NCBI GenBank assembly: GCA_024693845.1
Contig: JAILKJ010000003.1
Location: 1 to 64,000, forward strand
Origin: Lachnospiraceae bacterium
Lineage (GTDB): Bacteria > Bacillota > Clostridia > Lachnospirales > Lachnospiraceae
Reading direction: 5' to 3'
DNA length: 64,000 nt
The position numbers and the translations under genes are program-made. Of the stretch, positions 1 through 8,508 are shown one piece after another. Positions within the stretch are counted from its first letter, which is position 1, and every line of letters begins with the position of its first letter. The notes under the pieces were generated by a model. It saw only the letters and a list, made by a program, of their open reading frames with translations, searched no databases and had not been told where the DNA came from.

Positions 1-1
1 C

Positions 2-532
2 GAGCTTATCAAGCAGATTGAAATCAATATTGATTACATTCTTATGCTGGTGAAGAAGTATCATGACAGCCACTGCGAGGATAAAGAGGTTCTTGTTACC
101 ATCAAGAAAGCGATTGCAGCAAGCCCTGAGCTTAGGAGTAAGAAAGCGCTTATCGAAAACTTCATTGCCGGAATTAATGATGTTGATGACATAAGGACAG
201 AATTGAACAACTATGTCGCTGCTCAGCGTGATCAGCAACTTATTATTATCATTGATGAAGAGAAGTTACAGGAAGAAGCTACAAGAAGATTCATGGAGTA
301 TGCCTTCCGTATCGGAGAAATTAAGACAACAGGTACAGACATTGATAAGATTCTTCCTCCGGTATCACGATTTGGTGGTGGAAATAGATCAGAGAAGAAG
401 GAACGCGTTATCGAAAGACTGAAGGCATATTTTGAGAAGTTCCATAATATTGGAGAACCCTTCAAGGCGGATAATAGTTATGAGAATGCAGCAGATAGCG
501 ATATAGGGGGCATAGATACAGATGAAGAATAG
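2..532 (+). CDS. hsdR: Type I restriction enzyme R subunit, C-terminal part (5' truncated by window edge)
   Basis: Frame open from base 2; ELIKQIEINIDYILMLVKKYHDS...SPELRSKKALIENFI resembles the HsdR C-terminal helical region. Confidence 0.75.
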   Translation, partial: ELIKQIEINIDYILMLVKKYHDSHCEDKEVLVTIKKAIAASPELRSKKALIENFIAGINDVDDIRTELNNYVAAQRDQQLIIIIDEEKLQEEATRRFMEYAFRIGEIKTTGTDIDKILPPVSRFGGGNRSEKKERVIERLKAYFEKFHNIGEPFKADNSYENAADSDIGGIDTDEE

Positions 533-1946
533 GATTGAACACCCTAAGGTCTTTATTTCATATGCCTGGGGATCGCAGGAACATGATGAAAAGGTTATTG
601 CTTTAGCCACTAATCTTAAGAGTGATGGAGTGGATGTTGTTTTTGATAAATGGCAGTTAAAAGAAGGCAATGATACTTTCAAATTCATGGAAAAAAGTGT
701 TTTAGATGAAAGTATCACAAATGTCCTTATTCTAATAGACCCTACTTATGCAAAGAAGGCAAATGAAAGAGCTGGTGGCGTAGGTACAGAAACACAGATC
801 ATATCATCGGAGGTATACAATAAGGTAGAACAGAGAAAGTTTATTCCGGTCGTATTTGAGAGAGATGCCGAAGGTAATGTATGTAAGCCTCAGTACTTAA
901 AAGGACTTTTGCACTTCGATTTATCGTTGCCGGATACATATGATACTGAATACCAGAGAATGGTGCGTACACTATATGGAATAGATACGTATAAGGAACC
1001 GGAATTAGGGAATCCACCAGCATGGTTGGATGAGTCACCTAAGGTATCATATAAGTCGAGGGTGACAAGTGATTTTTTTCGCGGGACGGCAAGTGACGCC
1101 GTAAAGAAAAGTAAGTTTTCCGAGAATTTGGAAGATCTGAAAAAACAGATTTTGGATTATGAATATACTGAAAAAGAGGTTATTCCCTGTTATCTTGAAT
1201 TAATGCCATTTAGGGATGAATTCCTTCTTCTCGTTAAAAGTACTGAATACGTTCAAGAAGGATATAAACAGGTAGCTAAGTTCCTCGAAGAATTGATGTA
1301 TGAAATACGAAGGCAAAAAACAAATTATGCCAATTTGAAAGAGACATTTGTGCATGAGTGTTTCATATATGTGGTGGCTTATTATCTGAAAAAGAATGCA
1401 AATGATGCTCTAAGGTATATTCTAAATAAAACATATTTTGCAGGTACTTCCAATTTCAATCAAGAGGCTGATAGCTATAACTGCTTTTATTGTTATAACG
1501 ATGTCTTGGATAATGCTGTATGTAAAAGGGATAATAAAAAATATTATTGTGGAACCGCCGCGCTATGGATTGAAAACCTTAATGTTGAAGTTTGCAACAA
1601 AGACGAATTTGTTTCAGGAGATTTGTTTTGCTACAGCGCATCTTTTTTGATTTCCAATTATGAGAAGGGCTGGGCATGGTTCCCTTTAACTTACGTTTAT
1701 AACAGCGATGAGTATAGGGGATTGTTTGCAAATTATTCAAAAAGGTTAGTCTCTAAGGAACATTTGGAAGAAATGATGTTCGTTCTCAACTTTGAATCAA
1801 TTAATGAATTTAAAGAACAATACAAGAACGTGGAAGAGAAGTTCCGTAAAGGTGACCTAAAAGAGTATCGATATAATAGTGGCTTTGAAACAGCCAAAAG
1901 TTTTTGGGATTATATGAAGTCGGAAGATCTTGGTATAAGAAACTAA
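522..1946 (+). CDS. SEFIR (TIR-like) domain protein
   Basis: N-terminus PKVFISYAWGSQEHDEKVIALATNLKSDGVDVVFDKWQLKEGNDTFKFMEKSV fits the SEFIR fold signature; start overlaps hsdR stop by 11 bp. Confidence 0.8.
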   Translation: MKNRIEHPKVFISYAWGSQEHDEKVIALATNLKSDGVDVVFDKWQLKEGNDTFKFMEKSVLDESITNVLILIDPTYAKKANERAGGVGTETQIISSEVYNKVEQRKFIPVVFERDAEGNVCKPQYLKGLLHFDLSLPDTYDTEYQRMVRTLYGIDTYKEPELGNPPAWLDESPKVSYKSRVTSDFFRGTASDAVKKSKFSENLEDLKKQILDYEYTEKEVIPCYLELMPFRDEFLLLVKSTEYVQEGYKQVAKFLEELMYEIRRQKTNYANLKETFVHECFIYVVAYYLKKNANDALRYILNKTYFAGTSNFNQEADSYNCFYCYNDVLDNAVCKRDNKKYYCGTAALWIENLNVEVCNKDEFVSGDLFCYSASFLISNYEKGWAWFPLTYVYNSDEYRGLFANYSKRLVSKEHLEEMMFVLNFESINEFKEQYKNVEEKFRKGDLKEYRYNSGFETAKSFWDYMKSEDLGIRN

Positions 1947-2202
1947 AATATAGCAAGGTGACGAGGTCACCGCAGTATGATCCTGGTGTAAGCGAAGGAT
2001 TGAATATTGTTGCGAAATAACATCGGTATCTGGGAGAGTGCCGGCTGTGCCGGCCACGCAAAAAATAATTAATGGACAAGGGCCAGATCAGTAGCGTGTT
2101 ACTCTCCCTTATGCCCTTTTGCTATCTAAGTCATTGAACGTCGTTGATCTGACGCAATTAATAAAAAACCTGATAATCCAGGGGATTCAGCTGCTGTCGA
2201 AA

Positions 2203-2368
2203 GTACGACGCATCGTGTCGTACTACGACGCGATCTTTCCAAAACCCGCATAAACAGGCACTTTTTAATTCGAAACTACGTCGTATATCTATATCCCCGG
2301 TCGCACACTACGTCGTAATAAAAATTCTGACCTTATAAGGGGTTTTTATTACGTCGTATTACGTCGTA
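2203..2368. repeat. Cluster of TACGTCGTA odd-palindromes (4 copies) plus TACGACG variants and nested inverted repeats
   Basis: TACGTCGTA at 2277-2285, 2309-2317, 2350-2358, 2360-2368; GTACGAC...GTCGTAC at 2203-2223; TACGACG at 2224-2230. Confidence 0.8.
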
Positions 2369-2540
2369 GTTTTATATTTGGGATAATTTTCGGAGCTATC
2401 TAAGGGTGATCTGGGAGCTATCCGGACACGTCTTATTTATCCTGTTCGTGTAACTGTTTTCGCTCGTCGAAAAAGTTAGAACAGGAATCGGTGGACAAAA
2501 TGCATGCTCCCATGAAAATAAAATGCCCTTAAATGGTCCA

Positions 2541-2790
2541 CAAAAAGACCATTTATCCTGATATTAACCCATCTTTGGAACTTATAGGGGTGATTTATTT
2601 GAAAAGGCGCCCCTAATATGTCCTTGAAACAACCATATAAAGTACATTTATACAAAACACGCCCATCTTTGGTATTTAATGGGGTCAATTATTGAAAAAA
2701 ATATATAATAAACCCACAAAACGTCCAAAGAAAGTCCATTTATTAAAAAAATCGCCCCAAATGTGGCCTGATTTTATCCATGAAAAGTCC
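2541..2790. repeat. Degenerate ~90-95 bp tandem repeat, three units
   Basis: Recurrent AAAAGACCATTTAT / AAAGTACATTTAT / AAAGTCCATTTAT and CGCCC(A/C)..., CCCATCTTTGG...GGGGT blocks. Confidence 0.5.
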
Positions 2791-2804
2791 AATAAAACCC
2801 GTGG

Positions 2805-2833
2805 TTGACGCATTTCTGATAGAGTGGTATACT
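2805..2833 (+). promoter_or_regulatory. Sigma-70-like promoter TTGACG-N17-TATACT
   Basis: TTGACG 2805-2810, 17 bp spacer, TATACT 2828-2833. Confidence 0.75.
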
Positions 2834-2839
2834 ATTATT

Positions 2840-3240
2840 AGGAGGATATTGGTTCAATGTGACAGTTTGAGGCAGATGTGACGTCACTTTGGATTCAGTA
2901 GTAAAGATCAGGGCGATCTGATGCCCCGCTGTTTATAACAGTGGACGTTATCAATCACTGTCAGATTGATAATGATCGCGAATGAAGTAGTTAATGCGGT
3001 TTCATCTCCGGATATGCCGCGAGCGGATTGAGTGATAGTTATTCACTCTTAATGGGAAATATGATGCTTTTGCATATAAGATGATGTCGGATTATAAGAT
3101 CCGTACCTAACCATCCGAACCGGAGCAAACAGATTAAAGAGATCCAGATTCAAGTGATAAAGACTTGGGTTTAGATTTAGAACCAATCTGTTTGCTATAC
3201 GGTTTAATCGGGTGGTTCTTTTTATTTTTGCCCGATTCAA
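2840..3240 (+). ncRNA. Long structured leader/ncRNA upstream of the excisionase-like gene
   Basis: Multiple perfect or near-perfect stems: 2947-2956/2964-2973, 3030-3035/3043-3048, 3088-3092/3099-3103, 3124-3135/3185-3196, 3206-3212/3231-3237; no convincing ORF. Confidence 0.55.
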
Positions 3241-3260
3241 TATGGATTGGAGAAAAAGTT

Positions 3261-3497
3261 ATGCCCAAAGAAAGAGCAGAGATTAATGTAGATACCCTGA
3301 AAAGATTGGTAAATTCGGGGCAGAAAAAATTTGTGAGATATGATGAAGGAAAGGTTTTATACTCCATGGGATTGCACTCCTTTCAGGAACTTGCCAAGGA
3401 GGCAGGGGCTGTTTACCACGTAAAACGTATGGTACTTGTAAATACGGAAAAGATTGATAGCTATCTTGAGAATTTTTGTGATCCAACGGATGACTAA
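3261..3497 (+). CDS. Small excisionase-like / DUF6462-type DNA-binding protein
   Basis: MPKERAEINVDTLKRLVNSGQKKFVRYDEGKVLYSMGLHSFQELAKEAGAVYHVKRMVLVNTEKIDSYLENF; SD ggag upstream of 3261; integrase nearby. Confidence 0.6.
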   Translation: MPKERAEINVDTLKRLVNSGQKKFVRYDEGKVLYSMGLHSFQELAKEAGAVYHVKRMVLVNTEKIDSYLENFCDPTDD

Positions 3498-3650
3498 AGT
3501 GATTATTTTAACTTTACGGTGAACTATGACCGCAGTTCAGCGCATCTTGACCACACATGAGAGATTTAGCTACAACCTGCATATGGGAGCATGTTCTATG
3601 TGTGAAATACGCACCAGCATATGCGCTGAATTTGCGGATAATCACTTTAA
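3496..3650 (+). ncRNA. Candidate structured RNA with three nested helices
   Basis: TAAAGTGATTAT 3496-3507 / ATAATCACTTTA 3639-3650 (12 bp perfect); CCGCAGTTCAGCGCAT 3531-3546 / ATGCGCTGAATTTGCGG 3622-3638; CACACAT 3553-3559 / ATGTGTG 3599-3605. Confidence 0.55.
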
Positions 3651-3693
3651 TATGTAGTTTATTGATAATTAACTGAAAAAAGGAGATAAACAT

Positions 3694-4095
3694 ATGAGAA
3701 AACTTAATAAAACAGAAAAAAGTGAAGCAACAAAGCTGCTTTCGATGTTAGCTGTGACACTTAGAATTATCTATCACTTGATCATAGAAGCAGAGAAGTG
3801 TGCTAACCAGATGCAACGTTTCGAAATCAGAACAAAACTGTTGGTCGGCACACTTTGCCAAGCGAATGCTCTTATCCAAAAAGCAAAACGAAAGCTATTC
3901 GAAAGTGTATACCATCAGGTGGATAATGCACATATATACTCAGTGGATCTTGACGATATCATGTGTAAGATGAACTATTCAGAGGCATACCAGCATATCT
4001 ACAAATTAAGGATGGATATTGTAGATGCTGCTGTCAAAGATTTGGCAGATGGAATGTATCAGTTTATCACAGAGGATGAATTTAAAAACAAGTAA
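3694..4095 (+). CDS. Hypothetical protein of mobile element
   Basis: 133 aa ORF with SD aaaggag upstream; between xis-like and integrase genes. Confidence 0.6.
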   Translation: MRKLNKTEKSEATKLLSMLAVTLRIIYHLIIEAEKCANQMQRFEIRTKLLVGTLCQANALIQKAKRKLFESVYHQVDNAHIYSVDLDDIMCKMNYSEAYQHIYKLRMDIVDAAVKDLADGMYQFITEDEFKNK

Positions 4096-4198
4096 AAGTC
4101 TTATATGGATATAAAAGGTGAGGAATGGCAGGTATTACACTTGAATTTTGGAACCCATTATTATATACTATGGGTGATAGACAAAAGCGAGGTGCAAG

Positions 4199-4378
4199 AT
4201 GCCAAGAAGAGAAGGCGCAGGAAGACCTAAAATGGACGATCCCAAAGCGAATAAAGTCAGTGTGAGACTCTCCAATGAGGATCTTAAGCGCTTCGAGGCT
4301 TATGCAGAAAAGCATGGTCTATCCAAAGCAGATACCCTTAGGAAAGCTGTAGAAGAGCTTCTTAAAAGGGACAAGTAA
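4199..4378 (+). CDS. Ribbon-helix-helix (CopG-like) regulator, 59 aa (absent from the ORF track)
   Basis: MPRREGAGRPKMDDPKANKVSVRLSNEDLKRFEAYAEKHGLSKADTLRKAVEELLKRDK; promoter TTGAAT(4141-4146)-N17-TATACT(4164-4169). Confidence 0.8.
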   Translation: MPRREGAGRPKMDDPKANKVSVRLSNEDLKRFEAYAEKHGLSKADTLRKAVEELLKRDK

Positions 4379-4413
4379 ACCGTGCTGTTCCTCACAGAAA
4401 GTGAGGAGAAAGG

Positions 4414-5643
4414 ATGGCAAAAGAAAAAAGAAAAGATAAAAAAGGCTACATGCTAAGGATCGGTGAATGTCAGCGAACTGATGGAAGGTATTCCTATTCT
4501 TATACAGATAGGTGGAAAAAACGCCATACTGTGTATGCGAATTCGTTGGTAGATCTTAGGGAAAAGGAAAAGCAGATCCGTATGGATATCGATTCGGGAA
4601 TCAATCCGAATGCTGCAAAAGCCTTGACCGTCAATGATATGTTTGACAGGTTCATCGAGCGCAAGTATGATATCAAGCCTACTACCAGAGCCAAGTATTA
4701 CTTTGATTTTGATCATTATGTGAGAGAGGGCTTTGGAAAACAGAAGATTGGTGAAGTTCATTATTCCGATGTAAAGAAATTTTATTACGATCTTCTCGAA
4801 GGGAATAAACTGAAACCCGGAACACTCGACGGGGTGAACACGGTCCTGCATCAGACATTTCAGCTTGCAGTAAGAGATGAAGTAATCAGGGGTAATCCGA
4901 CAGAGGGAGTCATGGCTGAGATCAAAAGAAGTGATCTTTGGGTTAAACCGAAGAGACATGCCTTGACTTTGCCGGAACAGAAAGAACTGATGGACTATAT
5001 CAGTGATAATCATATGTTCAAGGGCTGGGTCCCTCTCATAACAGTTCTTTTGGGAACGGGAATGCGTATTGGAGAATGCTTGGGACTGCGTTGGGAAGAC
5101 ATCGATCTCGATAAAAGGCTCATCCGCGTAGACCACAATCTTGTGGAATACAAGGATAAGAAGCTCGGCAAGATGGTTCACAGCATCCAGAGTACAAAAA
5201 CGAGAGCAGGTGTGAGAGTCATTCCTATGATTGATGAAGTGTATGAAGCCTTTATCACTGAGTTTGAGTTCCAGCAGTGTACCGGCTTCTGTACGGAAGA
5301 GATCAGCGGATATTTGGGATTCATCTTCGCTACCACAGACGGGAATGTTATGAAGAGATCCGCTGTCAACAATGCAATCCACAGAATCGTTGATATTCAT
5401 AACGAAGAGGAAAACAAGAAGGCAAAAGCTGAGAAGAGAGAACCGAATCTCATTCCGCAGTTTACGGCCCACCAGCTTAGGCATACGTTCTGTACGAGGT
5501 TCTGTGAAAATGAAACTAACTTGAAAGTGATCCAGGAAATCATGGGACATGCAGACATCACGACGACTATGGATATCTATGCCGAGGCTTCTCCCGAGAA
5601 GAAACAGGAGATCATGACCAATCTGCAGGGAAAGATTTTTTGA
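4414..5643 (+). CDS. Tyrosine recombinase / integrase (Tn916-type family)
   Basis: Catalytic motifs TGMRIGECLGLRWEDID and HQLRHTFCTR...GHADITTTMDIYAEA. Confidence 0.92.
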   Translation: MAKEKRKDKKGYMLRIGECQRTDGRYSYSYTDRWKKRHTVYANSLVDLREKEKQIRMDIDSGINPNAAKALTVNDMFDRFIERKYDIKPTTRAKYYFDFDHYVREGFGKQKIGEVHYSDVKKFYYDLLEGNKLKPGTLDGVNTVLHQTFQLAVRDEVIRGNPTEGVMAEIKRSDLWVKPKRHALTLPEQKELMDYISDNHMFKGWVPLITVLLGTGMRIGECLGLRWEDIDLDKRLIRVDHNLVEYKDKKLGKMVHSIQSTKTRAGVRVIPMIDEVYEAFITEFEFQQCTGFCTEEISGYLGFIFATTDGNVMKRSAVNNAIHRIVDIHNEEENKKAKAEKREPNLIPQFTAHQLRHTFCTRFCENETNLKVIQEIMGHADITTTMDIYAEASPEKKQEIMTNLQGKIF

Positions 5644-6107
5644 TAATTAAAGATTGCAAGATGTATTATAATGAAACGTTGTGTTACATGTACTTGATAG
5701 TCTTCACATGGACACATACAGACCGATAAGGATATCGAATCGGAATACATCCCATAATCAATGATGACACATATTTGACCCGCGGGGGTAAGCCCTCAAT
5801 CATGAGTACCAGGGTTTGAAAAATCCCCGCATTTCTGCAGGGATATGGATATTTGATAGATTTAATTATATTTTGAAATATTAAGACTGTTTTATGAGGC
5901 TCGGATATTCATGCTGGCCATATTTTGACCAGAGCATGAGATCTTCGAGGGATTTGAGATTTGTCTCATCCATGTGCTTTGGTATGTCTGATGAAGTTGA
6001 TATCACTGAGCCTAAGGATGCTACTGAAGAATTAAATGATTTATATCGGAGTGTTAAATGATAGGCGTGCATTTTTCCTAAGATCATTGAGATAGGAGGG
6101 GGCAATC

Positions 6108-6653
6108 ATGAGTAGATCATCAATGAGAAAAACAATACATTTTTTGAGTGCATTCTTTGTGCTGCTTTCTGTTTTTGTGGCTGCGCCGTGTGTGAAGACG
6201 GAGGCAAAGGCGATCCGCATTACGGCTTCCAGTGATAAGGATCTTGCGCCGGAGGTTGTGCCGGGGAAGACGTATATTGTGAAGGTTGGTAAACCCAAGG
6301 GGGGAGTGCAGTGGCAGTTTGTGAAATTCGTGGTTCCGAAGACGAAAAACTGGAAGTTCACTTTTTCCGAACTGAAGCATTCTCGTAAGAAGAAGTTTAC
6401 TACGCTTTGTTATTGCCTTACGCCGCTTGGGAATGGGTATGGAGCGAATATGATGGCTACGCAGGGCGGCGCTACCGGATTGATCACGCTTAAAACGAAG
6501 AAGTACAATAAGAAGTATAAGGGGCAGCCGCAATATAAGCCGCTGAACAAACGGACCGGAAGAAGGGTTTTTCAGGAATATGAAACGGTGTATATTCATG
6601 CGATGCCGGCCTATAAGAAGGGGTATTATACGTATAAGTTGAAGATTCAGTGA
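6108..6653 (+). CDS. Secreted hypothetical protein
   Basis: Signal-peptide-like N-terminus (KTIHFLSAFFVLLSVFVAAPCVKTEAKA), Lys/Tyr-rich remainder. Confidence 0.6.
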   Translation: MSRSSMRKTIHFLSAFFVLLSVFVAAPCVKTEAKAIRITASSDKDLAPEVVPGKTYIVKVGKPKGGVQWQFVKFVVPKTKNWKFTFSELKHSRKKKFTTLCYCLTPLGNGYGANMMATQGGATGLITLKTKKYNKKYKGQPQYKPLNKRTGRRVFQEYETVYIHAMPAYKKGYYTYKLKIQ

Positions 6654-6714
6654 GTAAATGATTATGTGACAGAGAATGGAATCTAAAAAATAACCCCTAA
6701 CGGAGAACAATTTA

Positions 6715-7965
6715 ATGCTACTAGTAATCGCGATGATCATACTACTGATCGTTATTATCGCATTGATAATTAAATACGTGTATGTACAGGCTCATATCTT
6801 AAGCTCGAAGGAGTTCAGAAAGACTGCCGAAAAGAAGTCTGTTAAGATGCGGGTCAAGAATACGGAAATAACCTGTGATTATTGCGGAGGTGTCATCGAT
6901 ACAGCTAAAGATAAGAGATGCCCCAACTGTGCTGCGGTCTACGGAGAAGATGCGGAGTTTAAGAATCGTTTTAAAGTAGATGAGAAAGCTGTTGAAAAGA
7001 TGGCTAATACCGCAGCAAATGATGCCGTTGCAAAAGCCCATCAGAAAGGGCTGGAGACTTTGAAGCAGCTGCGGGTCGCGATCATAGTCCTGGTGTGTAT
7101 TTTTGCCCTGATGGTTGTATGTGCTGTATTTACCGACAGGAGTACGCCTTCTTATACTCACAAATATCGCGGGAATGAAGAGCTGAAACATAACAGTTAC
7201 TCGGAATATACTCTGATTGACAGTCCGGAAGTGACGATTTTGGATCGGGATGGCGTGACGCTGCGTTTGATGAAAGTATATGCCGATACGGATAATGGAA
7301 CCTATGGCAGGCCTTCCTACAGTTACCGGGTGGCTTTTTCCCTGGTCAATACGCGAAAGGAGCCCGTCACTCTTACTTTAAAATGTGTGGGCGTCAACGG
7401 CCGATGCAAATCAAGGGATTATATCTACATCTATAGTCATTTTGATAAGAATTCGGATGTGGTATTTTATGAAAATGTGTATGGCGAATGGTTTGAGTCT
7501 ATCGATGAAATAGTGATCGGTGAATGTTGTCTCAGAGACGATAACGAAGAATTGTATAAAAAAAGCACCATGGAAACCTTCAAGCTTACCGATAAGGGGT
7601 ATGCTGTCATAACGGATGATCAGGATCTGGGCAGTGTTATTTTTGAAAATGATGCGATCCGCATCAGGAGCCAAAAGCAGGAGGATGGCGACGGGCGGTA
7701 TGATGTTTGGATCGAGAATCTCTCGGAGAATAACTACTACATCGATGCTTCGGATATGAAGGTAGACGGTGAGGTCAACGATTCCTATATTCTCTATGAT
7801 GCCGGGCTTCCTGCGGGATATACCCTTCATCATGATTCGGTTTACGGCCTCGGGGAAGAGTATAAAGAACGTGCGGGAGATGCGGCGGTAGAGGTGTCCT
7901 TCAGCTTTTCCGATACGGAGGATCCGAGGAATGATTTTTCCACCGGATATATTACTCTGAAATAG
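6715..7965 (+). CDS. Membrane protein with internal zinc ribbon
   Basis: N-terminal TM, CDYCGG...CPNC ribbon, second TM segment IIVLVCIFALMVVCAVF. Confidence 0.6.
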   Translation: MLLVIAMIILLIVIIALIIKYVYVQAHILSSKEFRKTAEKKSVKMRVKNTEITCDYCGGVIDTAKDKRCPNCAAVYGEDAEFKNRFKVDEKAVEKMANTAANDAVAKAHQKGLETLKQLRVAIIVLVCIFALMVVCAVFTDRSTPSYTHKYRGNEELKHNSYSEYTLIDSPEVTILDRDGVTLRLMKVYADTDNGTYGRPSYSYRVAFSLVNTRKEPVTLTLKCVGVNGRCKSRDYIYIYSHFDKNSDVVFYENVYGEWFESIDEIVIGECCLRDDNEELYKKSTMETFKLTDKGYAVITDDQDLGSVIFENDAIRIRSQKQEDGDGRYDVWIENLSENNYYIDASDMKVDGEVNDSYILYDAGLPAGYTLHHDSVYGLGEEYKERAGDAAVEVSFSFSDTEDPRNDFSTGYITLK

Positions 7966-7984
7966 TGGGGAATAGGAGAGCAAG

Positions 7985-8440
7985 ATGCACAGATTATATG
8001 AACAGGAAGATATCGCGGTATTCTGGGATTCGGTGAAGTGCCGTCATGCCAAGAGGTGTGTGGGAGCAAGTCCTGTGACTTTTAATCGGGAGAGAAGACC
8101 CTGGATCGATGTTACTAAGGCACCGGCAAAGGAGATCTGGCAGGCGGTCAGCGCATGTCCTTCGGGAGCGCTGACCTGTGTTTATACCCACGGGATCAGG
8201 GTGACGCTGGATGAGAGCGGATTGAAGAGTGTGGCATATGATGGTGATAAGGTCATTGGGGAATGTGATTATCACATAACGCCCGACGGCTGGGTGATCT
8301 ATCACACGGAGGTTCTGCCTGAATATGGCGGCAAGAGCATTGCCAAGCGGCTGGTGTACAAGGTGATCGAGAAGGCGGAGCGAAGCGGCGCAGAGGTTTC
8401 TGCTACATGCTCGTATGCAGTGAAGGTCTTGGCGGAGTGA
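7985..8440 (+). CDS. YjdI-like divergent 4Fe-4S domain fused to YjdJ-like GNAT acetyltransferase
   Basis: VKCRHAKRCVGASPVTFN...ACPSGAL followed by PDGWVIYHTEVLPEYGGKSIAKRLVYKVIEKA. Confidence 0.7.
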   Translation: MHRLYEQEDIAVFWDSVKCRHAKRCVGASPVTFNRERRPWIDVTKAPAKEIWQAVSACPSGALTCVYTHGIRVTLDESGLKSVAYDGDKVIGECDYHITPDGWVIYHTEVLPEYGGKSIAKRLVYKVIEKAERSGAEVSATCSYAVKVLAE

Positions 8441-8508
8441 ACAGCTTGCAATCGAATCGGATTTCGGCTAAAATAAGATTGCATCGTATTTTGGACGGAG
8501 GGAATCGC

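Noticed and set aside
4453-5550. 365-aa minus-strand ORF opposite the integrase
   Set aside because: Shadow ORF of a clear tyrosine recombinase; composition not protein-like, no SD
5972-6061. 29-codon plus-strand ORF (MCFGMSDEVDITEPKDATEELNDLYRSVK)
   Set aside because: Looks mildly protein-like, perhaps a gene remnant, but too short and without a convincing SD to call
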